From: Erodium maritimum
Lineage: Eukaryota; Streptophyta; Magnoliopsida; Geraniales; Geraniaceae
DNA length: 64,000 nt
Assembly (NCBI GenBank): GCA_963921825.1
Contig: OY997596.1
Coordinates: 60,958,754-61,022,753, forward strand
Direction of reading: 5' to 3'
Both the position numbers and the translations under genes were made by a program. Below the pieces are notes generated by a model. That model made no database searches and was not told the DNA's origin. It saw only the letters and a program-made list of their open reading frames with translations. Positions 44,668 to 55,754 of the stretch are shown here, one piece after another (position 1 is the first letter of the stretch; each line of letters opens with the position of its first letter).

Positions 44668-45480
44668 TATCTTCTCTCCAAAGTAACTTGAATATTGCTA
44701 AATACCGTTTTAGTTTGTTTTGGTAGTGTTTTGATTGTTGACATCTTAAAATGTGACATTGTTGATTGAATCATTGAGAGTTGAGTCTTTCTTCATTTGG
44801 GTCAATAACATTAGAGTGGTTGAGTTTGACAAAGTATTGTAGAATTGCTCCACTTGTTTACCTTCCCTCCCAAGTAACTTGAAGATTGCTAGATACCATT
44901 TAGTTTGTTTTGGTATTTTTTGATTGTTGACACCTTAAAATTTGATATTGTTGATTGAATCGTCAAGGGTTGAGTCTTTTTTTCATTTGGGTCACTAGCG
45001 GTAGAGTGGTTGAGTTTGATAAAAGTATTGTAGAATTGCTACACTTGTTTACCTTCCCTCCCGAGTAACATGAACATTGCTGAATACCATCTTGCTTTGT
45101 TTTGGTATTGGTTGTGAACATCTTAAAATTTGCTCCTGTTGATTGAATGGGGTTGATTTGCAGAATAGCCTCCATTTGAATAGATCTTTGATGGGGTAAC
45201 ATTAACCTTCAATTCTATTTTCCTTGTGAAGTTACATCATTACCCTTAATGAGGAGATTATTTAGCTGCTGCCCACTTAAATTCAGGGGGTATGGGAGGG
45301 TAAAATCGTAAAATCCATACAAAATGAAGGTATGAGAGGTTAGAGAGCAAAGACAATAAAGTTTTAAGAGGTTATTTTTGCAAATTATCTCTTGAATCAT
45401 CAAAATTGAAGTATTTTTCCATTTGGGTCAATAGCAGTATAGTGGCTAAGTTTGATAAAAGATTATAGAATTGCTCCACT
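44668..45480. repeat. Tandem ~190-bp repeats in the F-box copy 1 intron
   Basis: Three units begin near 44668, 44859 and 45049, each with TTCCCTCCCAAGTAACTTGA or a variant, GATTGTTGACA, TTGTTGATTGAAT, CATTTGGGTCA and GTAGAATTGCT. The third is split by a short element at about 45148-45392, with ends GGTTGATTTGCAGAATAGCC and ATTTTTGCAAATTATC. Two to three matching units lie in the paralogous intron at 52790-53470. Confidence 0.75.
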
Positions 45481-45715
45481 TGTTGAGGATCTTGCAAAAA
45501 AAAGTGATAAGTTGTATGTGTATCAAGATTCGGGCTTCACTCGCTTATATAGAAGCAAGAGAGCCCGCCTTAAGAGAGAGGCCCAACATGAATAGAAAGG
45601 AAATAGAAAATAAAAGGTGAATAAGTACTGCTCCTGGGATTTGAACTTTGGTCCCAAAAGTGTGTATGTGGGAAAGGGCGAGAGTGATAGAGGCAAGAAG
45701 AAAAGGTAAGGGAAA

Positions 45716-46855
45716 ATTTTATTATAATAACCTGATAAACATTTATTTTCATTATATTATTCTAACCTGTTTTTCTTGCATCATAATACCCTGACAAACA
45801 TTTATTTTCAGTTTGATACATAACGTTAAGTTTTATTTTCAATTTCATACCTAACGTTAATTTTCCGTCCAATTTTGGACAGAAAATAGTCATGTGTGAA
45901 GCACATGACCCTATATTTTTGCAAAATGACGAATTTACCCCTTGGTCTACTAAAACTCTAAATTCCCTTTCTTCTTTCCTTTTCATTTTCTCTCACCGTT
46001 TTATGTTCTTTTCTTCACTGGCCAGATCAGAGAGAGGTTTCATGGACTTAAAGTTTCTTCACCGGCCAGATCGGAGTTCTGATGGCCAGGGTTGCTACGC
46101 TCCTGTATTGGTGGTCGGCTTTGGCGTTGATGACAGCTGAGCGGCTTGGTTGGGATCGCCTCCCATTTGTTGTAAGTTGGACTTCTTCTCTGACAGGTTT
46201 CAAGTAGAGGGATTTGGTATTACATATATGTTTGTATATTTACAGTGTTTTGAATCTGCAATAGTTATATTCTATTGTGAAAGTGAAATTTTGTTGCAAA
46301 ATTTGATTGAAGCATCTGTATCTTTTCCCTCCAATCGTGAAGAACAAGATGTATTGCCTCCAAGAACAAAGAAAAGTAATTAATATAATTATAAAAAAAT
46401 TAGATTTATAATTAAATGTTAATAAAGGTAAAATAAAAATGTCTTTTTAAAACAAAACTGATTTTTATAAAATATAAAAATTTATAATTTTAAAAATATT
46501 TTTTGAAATAAAATCTGATTTTTATATATTTTTAAAATTGAAAATCGATTCTTAAATAATAAAACTAATTTTAAAAAAATGGCATGTTTTGAAAATTCGG
46601 AAGATAATGAAGGGTATTGTAGTCGTTTTACTCATTTTTAAATATCTAAAGACCCAATGTCATGATGTTGAAAATTTAACTGTTAGTTAGGAGTATTATG
46701 GACTTTTTATCTGTTTTAGACGGAAAAATAATAGAAAGTTAACGTTAAGTATCAAATTGAAAATAAATATTTGTCAGAGTATAGTAATGCAAGAAAAGCA
46801 GTCTATGTATTATAATAAAAATAAATATGTGCTAGGGTATTATAATGAAATTTAG
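45716..46855. mobile_element. 1.1-kb foldback element inside F-box copy 1 intron
   Basis: The left arm AAAATTTTATTATAATAACC, with CTTTTCTTGCATCATAATACC-like and TTATTTTCAGTTTGATACAT segments, is mirrored by AATTGAAAATAAATATTTGT, AGTAATGCAAGAAAAGCAG and TTATAATGAAATTT at the right. The arms are about 120-150 bases. The middle (45890-46600) has unrelated, less AT-rich sequence with short open frames and a repeated CGGCCAGATC word, perhaps captured DNA. It is absent at the equivalent point of copy 2 (after 53298). Confidence 0.75.
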
Positions 46856-47366
46856 TTTGCTTTGGTATTGATTGTTGCCTTTTTAAATTTTGTTATTGTT
46901 GATGTAAGTCATTTTTCCATTTAGGTCAATAGTAATATAAATGCTAGTTTTGCTGAAGTATTATAGAATCGCTCCACCTGTTGAGAGTCGATTCTTTTTC
47001 CATTTGGGTCATAGCAACATAGCTGTTGAGTTTGATACATTATTATAGATTTGCTTTGCTTGTTGAGTATCGTGCCAAAAACAAATTGATCAGTTGTGTG
47101 TGTATAAAGATTTGAGTTTCCCTAGCTTTTGTAAAAGCAAGAGTTGGTCCCAAAGACTCGAGTTAAAAGTGTTTGACCAGTCTGACAAGCAAGCTTTAGT
47201 ATCTTGCAAAAATTTGATATTGTTTTTACCGTAATTTGACGGTGTAACTCTGTCACTAACATTGGCCTTATTTGTTTGTTTTCAACTGACTTTGGTTACT
47301 CGTTTATCGGTCTTCTTGTTTGATAGGGATGGTTTCTTGTCCAAGGGTTTCAAGGTGGTTTTATGA

Positions 47367-49373
47367 GCAATCATGGGAACGAAAAAGGAGTTAAGACGCT
47401 AGGGTATATAGGTAACGAGTAGAATCAACCTGTTTCATATGAAGATTACGAGAAAGACATGGTAAGAGTTAGTTTTTGATTGTCAAGACTTTTGATCTCC
47501 TTTCAAGGTTGCTACTTCACTGATACCTTGTTTTTTCGGTTAGTAATGCTTGAGTTAATGTCAGGGTTTTAACATATGATCTAATGCTGATCTTAGAGAT
47601 AATTGTTGTTTCTTGTATTATCGTTAAATCATCTGATCTACTTGTCTGATTTCCTCATGATGAAACATAGGATTGTGCAAGTTGAATATAGTATTTAGGA
47701 ATGGGTTGTTACTTGTTACTGTCACCTTTTTGGGTAATTTGCAAAATAACCTTATTTGGTGGGGTAATTTGCAAAATAACCTTTTTCACCATAGTCCATA
47801 CTTCAGGTTTACGTTTTTGGCGAAGTTACGATGTTATCCTTAATGAACCCCAGACTGGGTAAATGAATATACGGGTCAATAGCGGATTTTACCCGGACTG
47901 GTAAAATCAAGGTAGCCTTCGTTAAAGGCAAATGCGGTTTCCAGTGAAAATGGATGTTAGTGCGCAAAGAAATAGCCGTGAAGGCTAGACAACCATTTTT
48001 TCCCCTTCAGAATAAGGCTATTTTGCAAGGCTGAAAACTTTGCCAAGGCTGGTTGAAACTTGAATTCTTTACAAGATAGCCTCCGTTTCTGGCGGAGTCT
48101 CGATTTTATCCTTAATGAAGGCTATCCGATCCGCACCGATTGAGGAGCTCATTAAGGATATACTCGTAACTTTGCAAAAAAAAAAAATAGAAATGAGAGT
48201 TAGATCTTGCGATATGGTTTCAAATGGAGGATATTATGCAAATTACCCCTCGTTTTGTGGTGGGTTGTTGCCTTGTAATTTTTTAATTGCAACAATAGTT
48301 TTGAGGATTCATTGTTAAAAACTATTATGTATTATTCATTTACGAAAAATGACACTATGCATTGTCTACGTTTTTAAACTATGTTATCTTTTGACGACAA
48401 TTGTTTACTCACAAAATTAGACATGTTATGTTATAATTAGAGACGTGAACAATATATAATATACTTTTTTAACATTAGAACAATACATAATATAGTTTTT
48501 AGCAATTAATCATAATCTATTACTATAATTATTTTGATAATCCTTTGAAAGTTATTTACTTTACTTATAAAACCTTGTTTACAAGTAACATGAATGGTGC
48601 AAGTTGAGTGTGATCTTTAGGGATAGTAACATGAATATATCATGTATTTTGGTTTGACTACAAGCTAATATTGTCATTCTATTTTGTGGAAAGTTGTTAG
48701 CTTGTACTTTTTGGCACAAAATCTTCATTTCGTGATAGGTCGTTTTTTTGTGTGTATGTCATATGATGCCTTACAACAAAAAATATGATTTTTTTTTATA
48801 TAAAAAAACTACATACTTAATTAGATTGGACACATATGAGGTTGTGATTAGTAGAAAAGTAAACGACATGCGTTTTGGTAACAAGCTTTTGTTAACGACG
48901 TGATTGTTGCTCAAAACATGAACTCGTCATATATCGAAGCCCTATGGTTGGACGGAAAGCACGTTGCAACCTCCAACTTAAAAACATACCATATTAAACT
49001 ATGTTTTTTTGTGTCTCGACCCTCTTCTTCTTTAGATGACCCGCCTAGGTGTTCGTGTAGAATTTAACTCGCAATCATTCGATTCAAATTCGTCTAGATA
49101 CTCCAATTTGTTTAATTGAATACTGGTTTTGAGAGCACTCGCCCACACATATTCGACCGCACTAAGGGTTCTTTTTTTTTTTAGCAAAAGGAACAGTTTA
49201 TTTGATAAATGCAAATTTCATAGAATGAGGAATAAGAGGAAAGTAGCGTACTTTAGGATAACGGTTTGATTAGACATCCCACTTGATGCGGACGTCGTAA
49301 TCATGATGGCGGACTCCAAGTGAGAAACCGAGCATCGAGGGGAATACAGGGATGGTGTTGGCAATCTAGCCTT
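47367..49373. other. Spacer after F-box copy 1, with nested GGGTAATTTGC elements
   Basis: 47367-47720 continues the segmental duplication (compare 53801-54190). At 47733-48255 are nested inverted-repeat elements starting GGGTAATTTGCAAAATAACC (twice, 47735 and 47764) and ending AAATTACCCC; the partner locus has a simpler version at 54200-54480. 48300-49370 is AT-rich with no call. Confidence 0.5.
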
Positions 49374-50159
49374 CTATCCCAATTTGTGGTGGTCTTCCCG
49401 TCCTATCCCACGGTGGTGTGGTCGAGTAGGGTCATAAGGCTGAATGATAGCCGGTCCTGGAGACCAGAGCGAGATTCGAGAGGGTAACGAAGCTAGAGTG
49501 GTGTCCATGAGCGACGGATCCCCCACATCGGGAGAATCGGGTGGGGGCGAAACTCGGGTTGCGAGGGTGTGATGATCTGGCCAGCTCAAGTTAGACAAGA
49601 GGCCGAGGGCGAATCACAGAAAAATCAACCCCCCACCCTTGTCTCTCGTATTTGCACAATCGTGATGATTGAGATCATCGAGCGTAGATGCCGAGGATGA
49701 GAGTCATGATGTAGGGGATGGTGGATGGGCAGAAACCCTCGAGACAACAACGACGTTCAACCACAGATAGAGATGGGAGGATAGAGCACCGTGGATCCCA
49801 TCACTGGACCAACCATAGAGGGTGTCTAGAGGAAGGGTGGTGCCCATGAAAGAGGAAGGGGTGAAGGTGGTGGGGACGTAGCGGTAGGTGGTGTTGGTGG
49901 CCGGGATGTCGAGAATAGCCACTACGAAGATGGAATCCCTCATACCTAGAAAAGGGAGAGGCAGAGTAGAAGAAGTGGACGGACCCGGTGGTATCACGCT
50001 CAGGGAGGAGGCAGGCTCCATAAGACGCCCTCGTCTCTCCACTAAGGGCACAAAACCTGTGGCGGGAGAGGTGATACGACCCGATGATGGAGTGTCAGAC
50101 GTGCTTGTAGTGGTACAAACGACGTGGCACAAATTTTCACCAATAGCATCTCCAGTCAT
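49374..50159 (-). other. Two open frames of unknown nature
   Basis: GC-richer DNA with minus-strand open frames at 50159-49704 (151 codons) and 49598-49374 (74 codons). Neither has a domain I recognise; composition is Ser/Thr/Pro-rich. They lie directly downstream of the Myb-like pseudogene and may be further parts of the same dead transposon, or chance frames. Confidence 0.25.
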
Positions 50160-50820
50160 TAAACAAGTTGCTGGCTGATAGTGCTGGTAATCTTCATAAC
50201 ACTTGAGGCAACCTTCTTTGTCTCTGAGCCTTTTCCTTTATCTTTGAGTCTTACATCTTTGGATGCTTTCTGACCCATAGGCCGACGGTATTCCGAACCT
50301 AAGCTCATCCCCGCGGTGCGCTCACTTTCATCCCCGGGTGTGTCTTCTCGATTGGGCTTGCTCGATTCGCTAGATGATTGGAAAGGCGACGTTGGTTCCC
50401 ACGGCTCTTCATGCTCCACTGCAACAGGTACAACAAAGTGCCTTGAAGTCCACTTATGCTTATTTCGGACAAGTTTCCACCAATGCTTCCACACAAAGTC
50501 GTGCCCTTTCCTTGACCTTGTATAATTCATCGATCAACTTCATAATTTGGTCATCGGATCGGTCGTTCTTGTCATCTTTGACGGTGCGTTCATAGTGTTT
50601 TTGGAATTTCAATACTAGCGGGTTCACTTTGTTCTAGTGGTTCTTGCAATTATTTTCGGACCGCGGTAGATCATCTGGTCCACGCAACGCAACGACTTCA
50701 TTCCAGATGACATCCCAGTACTTCACGTTCGTATTGTTATTCCCGGCAATTGAATCGTATGAATTTACCATCCACGCGCGAACAAGACGCTCGTCCTCCT
50801 CGACGCTCTATTTCATGCAT
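50160..50820 (-). pseudogene. PIF/Harbinger-type Myb/SANT-like protein, decayed
   Basis: Reading the minus strand from about 50815 gives VEEDERLVRAWMVNSYDSIA, NVKYWDVIWNEV, ENNCKNHxNKVNPLVLKFQ and DDQIMKLIDELYKVKERARL, with an in-frame stop at the x. The frame then shifts at about 50520 and continues as HDFVWKHWWKLVRNKHKW to a stop at 50159. EEDERL..AW, YW..V, CK..W.K and HWWKLVRNxxKW are hallmarks of the Myb/SANT-like accessory protein of plant Harbinger transposons and its domesticated NAM-associated relatives. The stop, the frameshift and no clean start mark it as dead. No DDE transposase was found in the window. Confidence 0.65.
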
Positions 50821-51380
50821 GTTTTTTTCTCTTGCACCTTGCTCACTTTAGTTGTCTGTGCTTGCGAACCTTCGGCTAAATGAGGATTCGATAACACCTC
50901 GACGGCGTCTTCAGTAATGATGAGAATTTATTGACTTGTCCGAACGGAGTCTTGGCTCCAGTGGAAATTCTCTTGTGTTTTCGGGACGTAATCGAAAACC
51001 CATTGCGCACAAGAAAGGATCTCAATCGTACTCCATTGTCAACGAAAAAAATAAGAATATAGAAAAATAAGAGAGTAGTATATTGAGAGGATTTGTGTAG
51101 GTGTTTTAAAATAGAAGGGATGCTTGTTGTTTATGTAGGGGATGAAAAAAATTGGGCTTTGCCGACGCATCCACGGGGCGTCATCGGACAGGCTGGCAAT
51201 GGTCGTCGACGCTCCCGAGGCAGTCATCGTTGACCGCTCACTGCCAACGGTTCTTTGCGCGGGTTGATGGATTCGTCGATAACATAACCGATACACCCAT
51301 CCGTCAGTTATCTACCGTCATTTCGTCTCCGCCAACACCTATATATTTTTCATTTTAACCATCTTGATTAATAAAAAGTT
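50821..51380. other. Spacer upstream of F-box copy 2
   Basis: Moderate GC, probably part of the same dead transposon; no terminal repeats could be fixed. No gene is recognised. Confidence 0.35.
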
Positions 51381-51609
51381 GTTTTAAAAGATAGATTTTT
51401 AAAGATATCACATGAAGCAATAGGGCCTTTTAATGGGCCTCCTTACAAGCGGCCCAATAACTATTTCTATATTTACAGACAGAAATAGAATTAGTAGCTT
51501 ACTTTTGCCGAGACCACCTCTCCTCTCCTCCGTCTCTGTACTGTACTATCAACACTCGCTCTCACCAACTCACTGAGTCACCCATAACTCGCCCCGACCC
51601 AGACCAACA
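51380..51609 (+). promoter_or_regulatory. Duplicated F-box promoter region
   Basis: The stretch matches the DNA before F-box copy 1 (about 43300-43507): CATGAARCAATAGGGC, ATGGGCCTC, CGGCCCAA.AACTATTT, ATATTTACAG.C.GAAATAGA, TAGCTTACTTTT and CACTCGCTCT are kept in order. GGGCCT and GGCCCAA are site II-like. The duplication therefore included the promoter. Confidence 0.6.
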
Positions 51610-53800
51610 ATGTCGCCGACGCTTCCGCCGGAGCTCATCGCCTCCATCCTCTGCCGCCTACCGGTGAAGTCTCTCCTCCGCTTCCGGTCCACCTCCAAGC
51701 ACTTCTGCTCCACCATCGACGGCCCCGATTTCACCAAGCTCCACCTCCACAGCTCCGCCCAAACTCGCTCCCACCGGAGCATCGTCCTCAACACCCCCTC
51801 TCTCCGCTCCGTCGAGCTCCGATTCCTCGACCGCGCCGCCGAGATCGACCACCCTCTGAAGACCGTACGGTGCAGAACGGAGGTGATTGGCTCCTGCAAC
51901 GGCTTGCTCTGCTTGACGAACTCGGAGCCCGAGATCGTGATCTGGAACAAGTCCACCGGGAAGCACCACCGCGTGCCCTACGCCCCCATCGGTTTCGCCG
52001 ACGAGCTCGCTGCGGGTCTCCAGCATCAGGTCGCGTATGGGTTCGGGTACGATTCCGTTCACGATGACTACAAGCTCGTGAGGATCGTCAGGTTCCGTTA
52101 CACTTCGGACAGTGAATTCATGGTTTATTCTCTGAAATCGGACTCGTGGAGGAAGGTTTTGGACCGATTTGGTTACGATTTCAACAACCCGAGACCGATC
52201 TGTGTGTTCGCGGATGGAGCATTGCACTGGTTGGTCTCTGACCTTGGGGGTGAGAAGTCGTGGAATGTGACTGAGTGTCGAGGTTTGATTTACGGGTTCG
52301 ACCTTGCAGCTGAGAAGGCTCGGGACGTTCCTGTTCCTCCTGTGATGTTAGATGTTTTGGCTGGGCCGGTGCAGATGCGGATGGGGCTCTGGGAGGGTCA
52401 TTTCTGTGTGATTTGTCATGTTAAAGGAAAATTGACCAATGTGTATGTGCTGAAGGATGGTTCTTGGGCCAATTCGCTGTCGACTAAGCTGCCCCGAGTC
52501 ATTGGTTCTCCCCGTTGTGTTATGCCCGTGGCTCATTCGAGCGAGGGGGATGAAGTGCTGCTGTTGAGGAACAATAGCACGTTCATGTGGTATGACCTCA
52601 AGAGCGGCAGGGTGAAGAATGTTGCTGTTGATGGTTTGGATTTGGAATACAAGTTCGAGGCTGTGATTTGTGTGGAGAGCCTTGTTAGTCCTTTGCCTCG
52701 GATCAATGGGGTTGAGGAAGCTGTGTCTGCGGGGAAGGGCAAGAGTGGACCGAGTGGTGGAGGAAAGAAGAAGAAGAAGAGGTAATTATGTCTATCTTCT
52801 CTCCCAAGTAACTTGAATATTGCTAAATACCGTTTTAGTTAGTTTTGTTAGTGTTTTGATTGTTGACATCTTGAAATTTGACATTGTTGATTGAATCATC
52901 AGAAGTTGAGTCTTTTTCATTTGGGTCAATGGCAGTAGAGTGGTTGAGTTTGACAAAGTATTATAGAATTGCTACACACTTGTTTACCTTCCCTCCCAAG
53001 TAACTTGAACATTGCTGAATACCATCTTAGTTTGATTTGCTATTGTTGATTGGATCATCAAGATTTAAGTCTTTTTTCCATTTGGGTCAATACAATTGAT
53101 AAGTTGTATCATGTATGTGCATCAAGATTTGGCACTCGCTTATGTAGAAGCAAGAGAGCCCACCTTAAGAGAGAGGCCCAACATGATTTGGAAGGAAATA
53201 GAAAATGAAGGTGAAGAAGTACCGTTGCTGGGATTTGAACTTTGGTCCCAAAGTGTGTTTGTGGGAAAGGGCGAGAGTGATAGAGGCAAGAAGAAAAGGC
53301 AATTATGTTTACCTTCCCTCCCAAGTAACTTGAACGTTGCTGAATAATAGTACCATCTTAGTTTGCTTTGCTATTGTTGATCGAATCATCAAGATTTAAA
53401 GTCTTTTTCCATTTGGGTCAATAGTAGTATAGTGGCTAATTTTGATGAAGGGTTACAGAATTGCTCCACTTGTTGAGAGTTAAGTCTTATTCCATTTGGG
53501 TCATAGCAATGTAGCAATTAAGTTTGATAAAACATTATAGAATTGCTCCGCTCGTTGAGATTTGAGCTTCGCTAGCTTTTGTAAAAGCAAGAGAGCACCA
53601 AACTTGTGTATACAGATTTGAGCTTCATTAGCTTTAGTATCTTGCAAAATTATGATTTTTCTAACCGTAATTTGACGGCATAACTCACTCACTGGCCTTA
53701 TTTGTTTGTTTTCATCTGACTTTGGTTACTCACTTGTTTATCGGTCTTTTTGTTTGATAGGGATGGTTTCTTGTCTAAGGGTTTCAAGCTGGTTTTATGA
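51610..53800 (+). CDS. CPR1-like F-box protein, intact copy 2
   Basis: Exon 1 (51610-52781) and a 40-base exon 2 (53761-53800) give about 403 residues. The N-terminal F-box (LPPELIASILCRLPVKSLLRF) binds SKP1-type adaptors; the rest is an F-box-associated beta-propeller (VIGSCNGLLCLTNSEPEIVI, YGFGYDSVHDDYKLVRIVRF, LKSDSWRKVLDRF, FADGALHWLVS, YGFDLAAEKA, RMGLWEGHFCVIC, LLLRNNSTFMWYDLKSG). The end is lysine-rich, followed by RDGFLSKGFKLVL, the C-terminus known from CPR1/CPR30, an F-box that limits NLR immune receptors in Arabidopsis. The target here is not known. If the intron is retained, translation stops at the TAA inside the donor, losing only the 13-residue tail. Confidence 0.88.
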
Positions 53801-55337
53801 GCAATCATGGGAACGAAAAAGGAGTTAGGACGCTAGGGTATATAGGTAACGAATAGAATCAAGCTGTTTCATATGAAGATTACGAGGAAGACATGGTAAG
53901 AGTTAGTTTTTGATTGTTAAGACTTTTGATCTCCTTTCAAGGTTGCTACTTCACTGATCCCTTGTTTTTTTTTCTTCCAGTTAGTAATGCTTGAATTATG
54001 TCTGGGTTTTAACATTTGATCTAATGCTAATCTTAATGATTATTGTTGTTTCTTGTATTATCGTTAAATCATCTGATCTACTTGTCTGATTTCCTCATGA
54101 TGAAACCTAGGACTGTGCAAGTTGAATATGATATTTAGGTATAATGACATAAATATGTGTATTAGTTTGGTTACTGGTTGTTACGATCGCTTACGTTTTG
54201 GGATAATTTGCAAAATAGCTCTATTTGGCTGAAAACTTTGCTGAGGCTAGTTGAAACTTTAATTCTTTACAAAATAGCCTTCATTTTTAGCGGAATCCCG
54301 ATTTTACCCTTAATAAAGGCTATCTGACCGGGTGTTATTCTTATGGACCGGGGGATGACCAGCACCCGACCGGGGAGCTCATTTAGGGTAAACTCGTAAT
54401 TTTGCAACAACAATAGAAACGAGGAGTTAGATGTTGCGATATGGTTTCAAATGGAGGCTATTCGGAAAATTAGCCCCTCCTTTCGTGGGGGATTGTTATC
54501 TTGTATTTTTTTTAGTTACACCATCTGTAACGGAGTAGCAAGTGAAAAGACTAAACTGTCCCTTTGAAACCTTCATTTTGTGACGGGTTGTTACCTTATG
54601 TTTCTCTGAACCCTTGTCCGGACGAGTAAAAAGAGTGTAACTGATTTTCTTACAAAGTAAATGCTTATTCTTTTCCCTGATACAACATTGGTTAAGAACA
54701 AACATAATTAACCTTCAAATGATCTTGTCATGTGTTCTTCTCAATTAGCTCCCTAAAGTCCATCTTTATCAAAAGAATCGTGTAACATTACTTACGGTAG
54801 CGTATTTATCATTTTGAAATGCTGTGTAGTACAATATTCGTGACCAATATTTAAGAGTAAGTTTCGATATTTAATCTTTTAAAAATATAAATTTCGAGCT
54901 CATGTGTCATTTAATGAATATTAAATGACGATTTTGACCTACTTATATGACCTATATGCATTTTATAAGGAACATTACCATCGTACCCTCGTGATTGCTT
55001 CTTATAAAATGTATAGAGGTCAAATAAGTAAAAAAAATGTTATTTTACTATCCATTAAATGACGCATGAGGTCATTTGACTAACAGAATAAAATATCCCG
55101 TTCATCTTTACTAACCGAATGCATTTATCATTTTGAAACATTGAGTAGTTCAGTGTTAGTAACTAATACTTAAAAATAAGTTTCGATATTTAACCTTTCA
55201 AAAAATACATATTTCGTATCGACTTGACAAAGACTACATTGCCCTTCAAAAAACACATAATTAAACTACATCATGCTTCTCTCGTACAAAACCCGATCCT
55301 TAACATTCCCGAAGCCATAACCAATTCAATGTCTCCC
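53801..55337. other. Spacer after F-box copy 2
   Basis: 53801-54190 matches 47367-47720. 54200-54480 is a GGATAATTTGCAAAATAGC-type element. At 54930-55200, GTATAGAGGTCAAATAAGTA, CCATTAAATGACGCAT and TAACAGAATAAAAT form a dispersed repeat also seen at 59960-60110. No gene is seen. Confidence 0.5.
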
Positions 55338-55754
55338 TCAAAACCGCAAGGCAAGAACACCAACACTACTCCTCCGCCGCCGCAAGCCATAACCGCTGCT
55401 TCTCTCGTACAAAACCCGATCGTTAACATTCCTGAAACCGAAACCATAACCAAGATCTTCATCGTCTTCATCGTTTTCCTCGAACTCACAAGACAAGTCC
55501 TCCCTGATCCGATTCACGACCTCAGCTTCGCTTCTGGGTCTCGCTCCTCTAGTCGACCTCTCGCCCTCTGGCTCCTCGAAGACATCATAGTATCCGGCCC
55601 GATGATTATTGGAGCTGAAGCTGATGTGAGACACGCTGGGGGCATAATCGTCCATGGTTTTCTTGTACAGATTGGCCGCTTTACCAACTATTCTCATTGG
55701 CGATGTCAACATCTTCATCAGCTTGCTCCTCTTCGTACTCTTCATCATCATCAT
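55338..55754 (-). CDS. Small basic/acidic plant protein, paralogue A
   Basis: A single-exon frame of 138 residues starting MMMMKSTKRSKLMKMLTSPM. The N-terminal third is basic (KRSKLMKMLTSPMRIVGKAA, then NLYKKTMDDYAPSVSH), the centre has SFSSNNHRAG and EEPEGERS, then an acidic run (CEFEENDEDDEDL) and a basic, Arg-rich end. I cannot name the family; the start resembles small plant proteins with a K-L-x(4)-P-x-x-I-x-x-K-A-x-D-x-Y pattern. Conservation of the frame against paralogue B, with length changes in multiples of three, shows that it is coding. Confidence 0.75.
   Translation of the reverse strand: MMMMKSTKRSKLMKMLTSPMRIVGKAANLYKKTMDDYAPSVSHISFSSNNHRAGYYDVFEEPEGERSTRGARPRSEAEVVNRIREDLSCEFEENDEDDEDLGYGFGFRNVNDRVLYERSSGYGLRRRRSSVGVLALRF

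Larger units (their letters stand above)
43508..47366 (+). pseudogene. CPR1-like F-box gene, frameshifted copy 1
   Basis: Exon 1 (43508-44656) and a 40-base exon 2 (47327-47366) match the intact paralogue at 51610-53800. The F-box is at the start (LPPEIISSILRRIPVNSLLR), then F-box-associated beta-propeller motifs such as VIGSCNGLLCLTNS, VIWNKATGKHHRVP, YGFGYDSVHDDYKLVRIV and SDSWRRK. Near 44365 copy 1 lacks 14 bases relative to copy 2, so its frame ends at TGA 44432-44434 after 309 residues. The old frame then continues open to 44656. The product would lack about 90 C-terminal residues. The intron is 2.7 kb, swollen by repeats and a 1.1-kb foldback element. Confidence 0.85.

Noticed and set aside
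51658..52227. Minus-strand open frame across F-box copy 2
   Set aside because: Same antisense effect as in copy 1; no independent evidence.
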